In this document: positions 17,528-26,458 of the stretch, piece after piece
How the letters are laid out: each line of letters opens with the position of its first letter
Numbering within the stretch: the first letter of the stretch is position 1
Assembly (NCBI RefSeq): GCF_902810445.1
Contig: NZ_LR778175.1
Coordinates: forward strand, 248,001 to 312,000
DNA from: Candidatus Nitrosacidococcus tergens
GTDB taxonomy: Bacteria; Pseudomonadota; Gammaproteobacteria; Nitrosococcales; Nitrosococcaceae
Length of the DNA stretch: 64,000 bases
Reading direction: 5' to 3'
Made by a program: the position numbers and the translations under genes
The notes under the pieces: generated by a model
What the model saw: the letters and a program-made list of their open reading frames with translations, nothing else
The model's database searches: none
Told to the model about the DNA's origin: nothing

Positions 17528-20500
17528 AGTTAGTTAAAAAACTTAGCTTTTTAATTTTATTCTCTTTTCTATTGGCTATAGGTAGCATTACTTATTTAGT
17601 AGCTACTGAAACTGGAACTAAGTGGCTGTTTACACAAATAAGTAATCAAACTTCTGGAATATTTCAAATAGGAAAAATAGAAGGATCTTTAGCTAACAAA
17701 TTAACTTTAACTGAAGTTAATTATTTCAGTTCAGATTTCGATCTCACTATAGAACAACTTGTTTTTGCTTGGAACCCTGCCATGTTGCTAGAAACTACCT
17801 TCTGGATAGACAAATTGTGGGTCAAGAGCATTCGCTGGCATCAAACCCACTCAAATCCGCCTTCTAATCATTCAAGTGAAAACATTACCCTTCCTCAAAT
17901 AAAACTACCATTAAAGATAGTAATCAGAGATGCTCAAGCTAAAAATATTAAAATTGAGCCTTTGAAATCACCTCCTCAGCTGATTAATACAGTAGCTTTA
18001 AAAGGAAAATTCGAACAACAATCTTTAAAATTAAATACTCTCTACCTCTCAACCCATCAGGGGCATATCAAAACAAGTGGTATCATTGCGCCACAAAAAA
18101 ATTACCCTCTAAATCTAAGAGCCCAGTGGGGAATATCCATACCAGATGTGGGAGAAATTATAGGTAAGGATGCTTTAAGAGGGAATCTAGAGCAGCTCAC
18201 TATTTACCAAACTACCCAAAGCCCATTTCAATCTCAGCTTAAAGGAAGATTATCCGATCCTTTACATAATCTAGGCTGGATTGCTGCTCTTGAAATTTCA
18301 GAAGTGGAGCTTCAGAAATTTTTACCTCAAACACCTGAAGCACGATTAAGTTTACATCTAAAAAGTGCAGGTAATTTAAATAAATTTAAAGTACAAGCAT
18401 CTTTTCAAGCAGCTGGATCGGAATTTGGGCATGTACAAGGTGCACTAAAAGGAGAGCAACAATCCAAGGGGCATTGGATCATCGATCAACTTGATCTAGA
18501 TCAAAAAGAAACGCAAGGGTATTTTACGCTCTATGGTCATATAGTATCTCAGGGAGATCAACCACAAGTTGCAGTACAAGGACATTGGCAAGATTTAGCC
18601 TGGCCACTTATGGAGGAAGCTAAATTTGCAAGTAAGGAGGGAGATCTCAACTTACAAGGAGTACCGGATAATTACCACCTAACAGTAAATACAGTATTAT
18701 CTGGCCAAGAAATACCTAAGAGCCAATGGTCTTTAGATGGCGTAGGAAATACCAAACAGTTTAATATTAACCCTCTAGTAGGTAAATTACTGTCAGGTAC
18801 AGTCACTACCCAAGGACAAATCACTTGGAAGCCCAATATAAATTGGGATTTAAATATAACTAGTCAAGAAATTAATCCAGGGATTCAGTGGGTAGAATGG
18901 CCAGGATCGCTGAATTTTAAAATTGATACCCAAGGCATATTACAGGACTCTAATCAAAGAAATGCTATTGTAAAAATTCAGGATTTCTCTGGATCTTTAA
19001 GAAATTATCCTATTCACGCCCAAGGTCAGGTTCAAGTAGAGAATATGCTACTTACCCTTAAGGAAGTAGCATTATATTCAGGGGACTCAAATCTTTCTGC
19101 TACAGGTACGGTAGGTGAGCATTTAGATTTAAATTGGCAACTAATTTCCCAAGATCTCTCTCAATTGTTACCAGAGGCAAAAGGAAATATTACAGCGAAA
19201 GGCTATTTAGGGGGATATCCTACATTTCCCGAAGTTATTCTAAAACTTCAAGGCTCTCAATTAAAATATCAGAATTTCCAATTAGGAAAAATTAATGCAG
19301 ATGGAAATATAGACCCCACAGGGAAGCAACAATCAAAGCTACTCGTTGAGGCAAAAAATATATATGCTGCAGATGAAGCTATTCAGTCTTTGGTGCTCCA
19401 AGGTGGAGGAATACCCCAGAAACATCGTTTAAATGTAAATTTAAATTCTACTGATCGCTCTTTAGATTTATCATTTTTAGGGGCTTGGAATGAAGATAAG
19501 TTCCTTTGGCAAGGGCAAATTTATCAAGGACAGATTACTGATTCCTTAATAGGGCGTTGGAATACAGTAAAACCTACTTCTTTGATACTCAACAATCAAA
19601 TTGCCCAATTAGCACCATGGTGTTGGCAACAAGAAAAGGCACAGCTTTGCCTTAATGGCAATTGGCAACAAAATAAACCTTGGGATGCAAGATTTAACAT
19701 CACTGATTTATCTCTAGCTACTTTTACTTCATTTTTGCCAAAACATACCTCAATCGTAGGTACTATAGAAGGATTTACCAGTATTAAAGGCATAAAATCC
19801 CAATTAATGTATGCTAGCGGGCATTTCGTTGCTTCTCCAGGGGAAATCATCCAGACTAACCCAGAAGAAGAAAAATTAACTTTTATCCATCGAGGGCTAA
19901 CTACTAAACTTAATCTAAAAGAAGGTCAAGGAGAGGTAAGTTTAAAACTCTTACTTGATGAACCAAGTGCTAGCCCAATCAATGCCGTATTTCATTTGCC
20001 ACCTGCACCTATAGATTTTTCGTCCTTCAATAAATTGCCTTTAGATGGCAAAATCTTTATGGCTTTTACTGATCTTGCATTTTTAGAAACCTTAATACCT
20101 GAGGTTGAGGAAATCCACGGGCAATTTAATGTAGATCTTAGCCTAAAAGGGAATCTAGTATCTCCTGAAATTTTGGGGCAAGCTATCTTGAAAGAAGGAA
20201 CAGCGCAAATTGATAATTTAGATTTGGAACTTACTAACCTTCATTTGCAGTTAGATGCTCAAGGTAAAAATTTATTACTCAATGGAGGGGTAACTTCTGG
20301 AGAAGGTCAACTTGCCTTAACAGGTCAAAGTTATTTGGACACCGATAATTTACGGGCTCGCTTAAATATTTCAGGGAATCGATTTGAAGCCATGAATACT
20401 CCTGAAATTCATGCACTCATTTCTCCAAATTTAAACCTCAGGCTTCAGGATAAGGAAATTTATGTAGACGGAGAAGTATTGGTTCCTCAAGCCAATATTA

Positions 20501-21342
20501 TCATTAAAGATATTAAAACAAGAGGTGGAATAGCTGGCTCTAGAGATGTAGTCATTGTCTCTAAAAAAGAAAATTTGGAAGAAAAATTAGAAAATATGCC
20601 TATTTACGCTAAAGTAAGGGCAATTTTAGGGGATAGGGTAGTCGTACAAGGGTTTGGCTTTAAGGGAGAAATTGCAGGTAATCTATTAGTTACGGACGCT
20701 CCTGGCACATTTACCCAAGCTAATGGGCAGATTAATTTGACAAATCAATCGCAATATAAAGCTTACGGGCAAGAACTCGAAATTCGTCGTGGATTACTTA
20801 TTTTTTCAGGTCCCATTGATAAACCTCAATTAAACGTAGAGGCAGTGCGAATTATTGATTCAGATCGTGTTACAGCTGGGATAAGAATCCACGGACCTGC
20901 TACAGCACCTGAGCCTACTTTGTTCTCCGAACCACCTATGAATCAAAGTGATATTTTATCTTATCTTGTAATGGGTAGACCTTTATCAAATGGTAGTAAT
21001 GCTGGTCTTGATCGAAGCCAATTAATGGAAAAAACGGCTACTTCTCTTGGACTTGCTGGTGGTGGCTTTTTAGCAAAAGGATTAAGTAAAATAACGGGAC
21101 TTGATAAATTAGGAATTATTGATGATATCGGGGTAGAAAATACCATGCCCGGTGAAAACCAAAGTGCTGCATTTATGTTAGGTAAACATATCTCTCCTCG
21201 ACTGTATATTGGCTATGGAGTAGGTATTCTTGAGCGGTTTAATGCTTTTCGTATTCGTTATACTTTAAATAGATTATTAAGGTTACAAGCAGAAACAGGC
21301 ATAGAAAGTGGTGGTGATTTATTATTTGATTTAGAACGATGA
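17524..21342 (+). CDS. tamB: Translocation and assembly module inner-membrane subunit TamB
   Basis: 1272-aa AsmA-like bridge protein anchored by an N-terminal transmembrane helix (about residues 8-27). A very long periplasmic beta-taco region follows, with repeated LxLxGxG-like strands. The C-terminal TamB domain (formerly DUF490; about 940-1272) includes GQINLTNQSQYKAYGQELEIRRGLLIFSG, DILSYLVMGRPLS and the terminal GGDLLFDLER. It spans the envelope and contacts TamA; it is implicated in phospholipid transport and outer-membrane protein assembly. The GTG start lies within the tamA stop (GTGA), indicating coupling. Length matches E. coli TamB (1259 aa). Confidence 0.95.
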   Translation: MKLVKKLSFLILFSFLLAIGSITYLVATETGTKWLFTQISNQTSGIFQIGKIEGSLANKLTLTEVNYFSSDFDLTIEQLVFAWNPAMLLETTFWIDKLWVKSIRWHQTHSNPPSNHSSENITLPQIKLPLKIVIRDAQAKNIKIEPLKSPPQLINTVALKGKFEQQSLKLNTLYLSTHQGHIKTSGIIAPQKNYPLNLRAQWGISIPDVGEIIGKDALRGNLEQLTIYQTTQSPFQSQLKGRLSDPLHNLGWIAALEISEVELQKFLPQTPEARLSLHLKSAGNLNKFKVQASFQAAGSEFGHVQGALKGEQQSKGHWIIDQLDLDQKETQGYFTLYGHIVSQGDQPQVAVQGHWQDLAWPLMEEAKFASKEGDLNLQGVPDNYHLTVNTVLSGQEIPKSQWSLDGVGNTKQFNINPLVGKLLSGTVTTQGQITWKPNINWDLNITSQEINPGIQWVEWPGSLNFKIDTQGILQDSNQRNAIVKIQDFSGSLRNYPIHAQGQVQVENMLLTLKEVALYSGDSNLSATGTVGEHLDLNWQLISQDLSQLLPEAKGNITAKGYLGGYPTFPEVILKLQGSQLKYQNFQLGKINADGNIDPTGKQQSKLLVEAKNIYAADEAIQSLVLQGGGIPQKHRLNVNLNSTDRSLDLSFLGAWNEDKFLWQGQIYQGQITDSLIGRWNTVKPTSLILNNQIAQLAPWCWQQEKAQLCLNGNWQQNKPWDARFNITDLSLATFTSFLPKHTSIVGTIEGFTSIKGIKSQLMYASGHFVASPGEIIQTNPEEEKLTFIHRGLTTKLNLKEGQGEVSLKLLLDEPSASPINAVFHLPPAPIDFSSFNKLPLDGKIFMAFTDLAFLETLIPEVEEIHGQFNVDLSLKGNLVSPEILGQAILKEGTAQIDNLDLELTNLHLQLDAQGKNLLLNGGVTSGEGQLALTGQSYLDTDNLRARLNISGNRFEAMNTPEIHALISPNLNLRLQDKEIYVDGEVLVPQANIIIKDIKTRGGIAGSRDVVIVSKKENLEEKLENMPIYAKVRAILGDRVVVQGFGFKGEIAGNLLVTDAPGTFTQANGQINLTNQSQYKAYGQELEIRRGLLIFSGPIDKPQLNVEAVRIIDSDRVTAGIRIHGPATAPEPTLFSEPPMNQSDILSYLVMGRPLSNGSNAGLDRSQLMEKTATSLGLAGGGFLAKGLSKITGLDKLGIIDDIGVENTMPGENQSAAFMLGKHISPRLYIGYGVGILERFNAFRIRYTLNRLLRLQAETGIESGGDLLFDLER

Positions 21343-21375
21343 TAGAGAATAATATTAAAAATTGAGGGAGCCTTA

Positions 21376-22311
21376 TTGACTAATAGTACTTATCAACCTG
21401 ATTTAGTGAAAACACCTACTACTTTTCAGGAGTTAATTTTTCGTTTACAACAATATTGGGCTGATCAGGGTTGTGCAGTATTACAGCCCTATGATTTAGA
21501 AGTGGGTGCCGGCACTTTTCATCCAAGTACATTTTTACGAGCGATCGGGCCGGAACCTTGGCGCTCTGCTTATGTTCAGCCTTCACGCCGCCCAACAGAT
21601 GGTCGCTATGGCAATAATCCTAATCGTCTCCAACACTATTATCAGTTTCAAGTAGTCCTTAAACCTTCACCCCTTGAGATTCAAAATTTATATTTAGATT
21701 CGTTGCGTATGTTAGGGATTTCCCCTCTAATCCATGATATCCGCTTTGTCGAGGATAATTGGGAATCACCAAGTCTTGGTGCTTGGGGGCTTGGTTGGGA
21801 AGTCTGGCTTAATGGTATGGAAGTTACCCAATTTACTTATTTTCAGCAAGTAGGTGGTCTAGGGTGTAAACCAGTGACAGGAGAAATTACCTATGGTTTA
21901 GAGCGGATTGCTATGTATTTACAGAATGTAAATAATGTTTATGATTTAATATGGTCAGATAGTAGTCAAGGACAGATCACCTATGGTGATGTATTCCACC
22001 AAAATGAAGTTGAAATGTCCACCTATAATTTTGAACAGGCAAATACTGGGTATTTATTTACATGGTTTGATCACTATGAATCTGAAAGCAAACGACTCAT
22101 TGAAGCCCAATTACCTTTACCTGCCTATGAAATGGTGCTGAAAGCCTCCCATACTTTTAATCTTTTAGATTCTCGCCATGCCATTTCAGTGACTGAACGC
22201 CAGCGCTATATTTTCCGAGTGCGTACCCTTGCTTGTGCAGTAGCAGAATCATACTTTACTCGAAGGGAATCTTTAGAATTTCCTATGCTACAAGAAAAAG
22301 GAGAGGACTAA
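21376..22311 (+). CDS. glyQ: Glycyl-tRNA synthetase alpha subunit
   Basis: 311-aa class IIc synthetase alpha chain that activates glycine. Recognised by TFQELIFRLQQYWADQGCAVLQPYD at the N-terminus, GAGTFHPSTFLRA, RPTDGRYGNNPNRLQHYYQFQV (motif 2 region) and the GLERIAMYLQ motif 3. The TTG start is supported by a GAGGGAG ribosome site 5 nt upstream (21364-21370); no ATG suits the conserved N-terminus. glyS follows with a 1-bp gap, so the two chains are made together. Size and order are standard for gammaproteobacteria. Confidence 0.97.
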   Translation: MTNSTYQPDLVKTPTTFQELIFRLQQYWADQGCAVLQPYDLEVGAGTFHPSTFLRAIGPEPWRSAYVQPSRRPTDGRYGNNPNRLQHYYQFQVVLKPSPLEIQNLYLDSLRMLGISPLIHDIRFVEDNWESPSLGAWGLGWEVWLNGMEVTQFTYFQQVGGLGCKPVTGEITYGLERIAMYLQNVNNVYDLIWSDSSQGQITYGDVFHQNEVEMSTYNFEQANTGYLFTWFDHYESESKRLIEAQLPLPAYEMVLKASHTFNLLDSRHAISVTERQRYIFRVRTLACAVAESYFTRRESLEFPMLQEKGED

Positions 22312-22312
22312 C

Positions 22313-24388
22313 ATGATTGAAGTTCGTGATCTTCTTGTAGAAATAGGAACAGAAGAACTACCCTCTAAGTCTTTACTTAAATTTTCAGAGGAACTTGCTA
22401 GTGCTTTAGGTAAAAAATTGCAAGAAGCAAAATTATCCTACGGAGAGATAAAAAGTTATGGATCCCCTAGGAGACTTGCAGTTTTAGTAAAGAACCTTGT
22501 AGTATCCCAACCTGATTGGATACTAGAACGTCGAGGTCCTGCTTTGGCTGCTGCTTTTAAAAATAATCAACCTACTCCTGCTGCCCAAGGGTTTGCTCAG
22601 GGTTGTGGGGTGGCTGTAGGTGATTTAGAGCAATTAAAAAATGAAAAAGGCGCTTGGCTAATTTACCGAAAGCTACAAAAAGGATCGGTAACCCAAGAGC
22701 TCCTTCCTGAAATTATTGCTCAAAGCCTTAAAGCATTACCTATGCCAAAACCTATGTGTTGGGGTGATCTTGAGGCAGAATTTATTCGACCTGTTCATTG
22801 GCTTGTAATGCTTTTTGGTAGCGAGGTTATCCCTACGACTTTATTTGGTATTACTGCAGATAAGAAAACAAGGGGGCATCGATTTCACCGCTCTAAACCA
22901 TTAGTGCTACACTATCCTAGTGAATACGAGGATGTATTAGCATTTCAAGGTAAAGTTATTGCTGATTTTGCGAAACGGCGAGCGATGATTATCACTCAAG
23001 TTGAGGAAATAGCCAAAGCTTTAAATGGAATTCCGCTTATAGCAGAATCCTTATTAAATGAAGTGACTGCATTAGTGGAGTGGCCTGTTGCCTTATGGGG
23101 AAAGTTTGATTCAGCATTTTTATCTTTACCAAGAGAAGCATTAATTGCTACTATGGAAGGCAATCAAAAATATTTTCCTGTAGAAGATGAAAATCATAAT
23201 TTACTCCCTTACTTTATTACTGTAACCAATATAGAAAGCCAAGATCCAGCCGTGATAATTGCTGGGAATGAAAGGGTAATTCGTCCACGTCTTGCCGATG
23301 CAGATTTTTTCTATACTACCGATTGTAAAACTCCTTTAATCTCTCGTAGAGATCAGCTTAAGAAAATTACTTTTCAAGAAAAATTAGGTAGTATTTTTGA
23401 AAAAACAGAACGAATCTCTCACTTAGCTGCCATAATTGCTAAGGAAATAAGCAGCAATGAAGATTGGGCAAGGCGATCTGGATTGCTGTCTAAAAGCGAT
23501 TTAGTCACCCAAATGGTAATGGAGTTTCCTGAATTGCAAGGTACGATGGGTTATTATTATGCCCTTCATGATCGGGAACCTGAATCAGTAACAATTTCAC
23601 TAAAGGAGCAATACCTTCCTCGCTTTGCAGGAGATAATCTGCCTCAAACCCCTACCGGTTGTGCATTAAGTCTTGCTGATCGGTTAGATAGCTTAATAGG
23701 ATTTTTTGGGATTGATATATTACCTAGTGGTGATAAAGATCCTTATGGCTTGCGTCGTACGGCACTAGGAATAATCCGAATTATTATAGAAAACAAGCTA
23801 AATTTAGACTTGATCTATTTATTAAAATTAGGTTACCAGTCTTATCAGGGAGTTTTAATAAAAGATGAAACTACTGTTGATCTAATCTATGAATATATTT
23901 TAGAGCGTTTAAGAAGTTATTATTTAGATATAGGATTTACTAGTGATGCGATTGAATCGGTACTAGTGCTGAAGCTAAATAACTTGTTTGATATTCATCA
24001 GCGACTTGAAGCAGTTACTCAATTTATTAAATTACCTGAAGCCCAATCTCTATCAGAAGCAAACAAACGGGTGAGAAATATCCTGCGTAAAAGTGAAGAA
24101 AAAACTCCGATACAAGTTAATCCTCAATGGTTAAAAGAGAGTGCTGAGCAAAATTTAGCACAACAGATTTCTAGTCTAGATCAAAGAATTACACCTCTAT
24201 TAGAAAATAGAGAATATAGTCTAGCTTTACAGGAATTAGCAAACTTACATCAGCCTATTAATCAATTTTTCGATAATATTATGGTAATGACAGAGGATTC
24301 TACACTACGGATCAATCGTTTAGCACTACTTACCCAGATGCAGACTTTATTCTTAAAAATCGCAGATATTTCTCAATTACAAATTTAA
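22313..24388 (+). CDS. glyS: Glycyl-tRNA synthetase beta subunit
   Basis: 691-aa beta chain of the heterotetrameric glycyl-tRNA synthetase, responsible mainly for tRNA recognition. Family signatures are LLVEIGTEELPSK at the N-terminus, YGSPRRLAVLV (about 51), the MEGNQKYFPV block (about 280) and the HD-like QMVMEFPELQGTMG...YYALHD (about 400-420). A C-terminal helical region carries the anticodon-binding domain. Length is normal (E. coli 689). An AGGAGAGG ribosome site overlaps the end of glyQ. Confidence 0.97.
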   Translation: MIEVRDLLVEIGTEELPSKSLLKFSEELASALGKKLQEAKLSYGEIKSYGSPRRLAVLVKNLVVSQPDWILERRGPALAAAFKNNQPTPAAQGFAQGCGVAVGDLEQLKNEKGAWLIYRKLQKGSVTQELLPEIIAQSLKALPMPKPMCWGDLEAEFIRPVHWLVMLFGSEVIPTTLFGITADKKTRGHRFHRSKPLVLHYPSEYEDVLAFQGKVIADFAKRRAMIITQVEEIAKALNGIPLIAESLLNEVTALVEWPVALWGKFDSAFLSLPREALIATMEGNQKYFPVEDENHNLLPYFITVTNIESQDPAVIIAGNERVIRPRLADADFFYTTDCKTPLISRRDQLKKITFQEKLGSIFEKTERISHLAAIIAKEISSNEDWARRSGLLSKSDLVTQMVMEFPELQGTMGYYYALHDREPESVTISLKEQYLPRFAGDNLPQTPTGCALSLADRLDSLIGFFGIDILPSGDKDPYGLRRTALGIIRIIIENKLNLDLIYLLKLGYQSYQGVLIKDETTVDLIYEYILERLRSYYLDIGFTSDAIESVLVLKLNNLFDIHQRLEAVTQFIKLPEAQSLSEANKRVRNILRKSEEKTPIQVNPQWLKESAEQNLAQQISSLDQRITPLLENREYSLALQELANLHQPINQFFDNIMVMTEDSTLRINRLALLTQMQTLFLKIADISQLQI

Positions 24389-24394
24389 TTTATT

Positions 24395-24937
24395 ATGGGG
24401 TTAATCATTTTAGATCGGGATGGGGTTATTAATAAGGATTCTGATAAGTACATTAAATCTCCAGAGGAGTGGATACCTATTCCGGGCAGCCTAGAGGCCA
24501 TTGTACGACTTAATCAAGCAGGTTATCGGGTAGTGATTATCACCAACCAATCTGGTATTGCTCGAGGATTATTTGATATTTCTGATCTTTATCGCATTCA
24601 TAATAAAATGTACCAGCTCTTAACTCAAATGGGAGGAGCTATTGAGGCTATTTTATTTTGCCCTCATCTTCCAGAAGAAAATTGCACTTGCCGTAAACCT
24701 AAGCCGGGGTTATTTCAAGACTTAAGTCAACGATTGCATCTTCAACTAACGGATGTACTAGCTATTGGCGATTCTATAAGAGATATTCAAGCAGCCCAAA
24801 GTGCAGGTGCAACCCCTATTTTAGTGCGTACTGGGAAAGGAAGTATTACCACAAATAGTAAAAAATTACCTCCAAATATTCCCTGTTATGATGACTTATC
24901 CTCTGCAGTCACTGAACTGTTAGCAACTACACCATGA
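24395..24937 (+). CDS. gmhB: D-glycero-beta-D-manno-heptose 1,7-bisphosphate 7-phosphatase
   Basis: 180-aa HAD-superfamily phosphatase in the ADP-heptose pathway for the LPS core. The HAD motif I LDRDGVIN carries the nucleophile Asp at residue 7. Motif II is in IITNQSGIARG, and the zinc cluster typical of GmhB is CPHLPEENCTCRKPKPG (about 87-103). Motif IV is GDSIRDIQAA. Length is standard. It lies 6 bp after glyS and overlaps plsC by 4 bp; the glyS-gmhB-plsC order is conserved. Confidence 0.94.
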   Translation: MGLIILDRDGVINKDSDKYIKSPEEWIPIPGSLEAIVRLNQAGYRVVIITNQSGIARGLFDISDLYRIHNKMYQLLTQMGGAIEAILFCPHLPEENCTCRKPKPGLFQDLSQRLHLQLTDVLAIGDSIRDIQAAQSAGATPILVRTGKGSITTNSKKLPPNIPCYDDLSSAVTELLATTP

Positions 24938-25692
24938 CTATGGATTTATTTCATCAACCTTCTCAAGGTGAATTATTTTTACGCTCATTTATTTTTTCTA
25001 TTGGGCAAATTATCTCTACTATCGTATTTGCTTTTGGGGGAGTATGTTTAGCTCCTTTTCCCTTTGCTTGGCGTTATAATTTTCTCATTCGATGGGGACG
25101 GTTTAATTTTTGGTGGCTCAAAAAAGTCTGCAACTTGGATTTTCGAGTACAAGGATCTGAACCTATTCCTCTAGGTCCAGCTATTGTTTTTTGTAAACAT
25201 CAATCTGCTTGGGAAACAATTGCTTTACAGCGTATTTTTCCGCCTCAAATTTGGGTACTCAGAAAAAGTTTGTTATGGATTCCTTTTTTCGGCTGGGGAT
25301 TAGCTCTACTTGATCCGATTGCCATTGACCGTAAAGCAGGTAGAAAAGCGTTAAACCAAATTATAGAGCAAGGCAAACAACGGCTCAAAGCAGGTCGTTG
25401 GGTTGTAATATTTCCGGAAGGTACTCGCATGCCGCCGGGAGAAATGGGTAAATTTCGAATTGGGGGAGCTAGCCTTGCTCAAGCTACAGGCTACCCAGTG
25501 ATTCCAGTAGCTCATAATGCTGGGTATTTTTGGCCCAAAAGAGGATTTATAAAATACCCGGGTACGATTGATGTAATTATTGGCCCAATGATTGAAACTA
25601 AAGAGAAAACTGCAGATGAAATTAACCAGGATGCTTATAGCTGGGTGGCAGAAGCCATGAAATCAATTGAACCACCTAGGAATGATAGATAG
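24934..25692 (+). CDS. plsC: 1-acyl-sn-glycerol-3-phosphate acyltransferase
   Basis: 252-aa membrane acyltransferase that makes phosphatidic acid. An N-terminal hydrophobic helix (about residues 15-40) is followed by the catalytic HX4D-like block CKHQSAWET (about 87-95) and the acceptor-binding FPEGTRMPPGE (about 163). The acidic residue of HX4D is Glu rather than Asp here; the same variant is common in plsC genes sitting after gmhB. The ATG lies within the gmhB stop region. A hairpin overlaps its stop codon. Confidence 0.93.
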   Translation: MTMDLFHQPSQGELFLRSFIFSIGQIISTIVFAFGGVCLAPFPFAWRYNFLIRWGRFNFWWLKKVCNLDFRVQGSEPIPLGPAIVFCKHQSAWETIALQRIFPPQIWVLRKSLLWIPFFGWGLALLDPIAIDRKAGRKALNQIIEQGKQRLKAGRWVVIFPEGTRMPPGEMGKFRIGGASLAQATGYPVIPVAHNAGYFWPKRGFIKYPGTIDVIIGPMIETKEKTADEINQDAYSWVAEAMKSIEPPRNDR

Positions 25693-25717
25693 TAAGTAAC
25701 TTAATCACTTACTATCT
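25687..25717. terminator. Bidirectional terminator hairpin plsC/trxA
   Basis: 11-bp perfect arms (25687-25697 and 25707-25717) with a 9-nt loop between convergent plsC and trxA. The left arm overlaps the plsC stop codon. Confidence 0.65.
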
Positions 25718-25729
25718 ATTTAAAATACT

Positions 25730-26062
25730 TTAAGCTTCTTCTAAGCGGCTATCTAATAAGGTGGTCAACTCAGATTTAGATAATAATCCTACCTTAGTAG
25801 CGTCTACTTTTCCATTTTTAAATAGCATTAAAGTAGGAATACCCCGAATGCCATATTTTGGTGGAGTACCTGGATTTTCGTCAATATTTAATTTACAAAC
25901 TTTAATCTTACCTGCGTAGTCCTTAGCTATTTCTTCTAAAATAGGAGCAATGGCTTTACAAGGACCACACCATTCAGCCCAGTAATCCACAAGGGCAGGT
26001 AAGCTAGATTTAAGCACGTCTTGTTCAAAAGTAGAATCAGTTACTGCTACGGTTTGACTCAT
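25730..26062 (-). CDS. trxA: Thioredoxin 1
   Basis: 110-aa cytosolic thioredoxin. The active site is WCGPC (about residues 31-35), preceded by the LVDYWAEW strand, with the cis-proline loop IRGIPTLMLF (about 75-84). It is a general protein disulfide reductant kept reduced by TrxB, which is encoded in this window at 45.7 kb. Two starts compete, TTG at 26065 and ATG at 26062. The ATG is preferred, with a GGAG ribosome site 8 nt upstream. Confidence 0.96.
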   Translation of the reverse strand: MSQTVAVTDSTFEQDVLKSSLPALVDYWAEWCGPCKAIAPILEEIAKDYAGKIKVCKLNIDENPGTPPKYGIRGIPTLMLFKNGKVDATKVGLLSKSELTTLLDSRLEEA

Positions 26063-26065
26063 CAA

Positions 26066-26458
26066 TATAACTCCATCTAGTTAAAGAGATTAGCTTTTTA
26101 TTATACAGAAGTTAAGAGTAGTTTTGACTCTGCAGCTAGATCTCTTGGCTGATAATTAAGGAGGAAGGCGTTTACTCAAACCTTACATTAAAATTAGCAG
26201 AGATGCTACGCATATCACCTTGAGTATTATTATCTTGCTTCCCGATAAGTAGATAAAATTTAAGTAACTAAATTGGGAGAAATACTTACTAAAAATTTAG
26301 TATAAATACCTATATTTAATCTTAGTTATTAATATCAGTGATTACTTTCAAATACCGTATCTTACCCCCTAGAGATCAGTGAGATTAGCTAGGCTATTAT
26401 TTTGAATAATAAAAGCATTAGTTTTTATGTAATAAATTCCAGCAAGTTTATATATACT
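26066..26458. other. Intergenic region of about 390 bp
   Basis: Holds the trxA promoter region and, on the minus strand, a short coding-like relic (26172-26267). The rest is AT-rich with no convincing hairpin, RNA gene or ORF. Confidence 0.5.
26172..26267 (-). pseudogene. Possible 3' relic of an outer-membrane porin gene
   Basis: A short open stretch reads LLKFYLLIGKQDNNTQGDMRSISANFNVRFE then stop, without a start codon. The pattern (transmembrane beta-strand, loop with DNN, final strand SxxxxVRF) resembles the C-terminus of Gram-negative porins. It has no upstream frame and is only about 31 codons, so this is a weak call. Confidence 0.3.
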
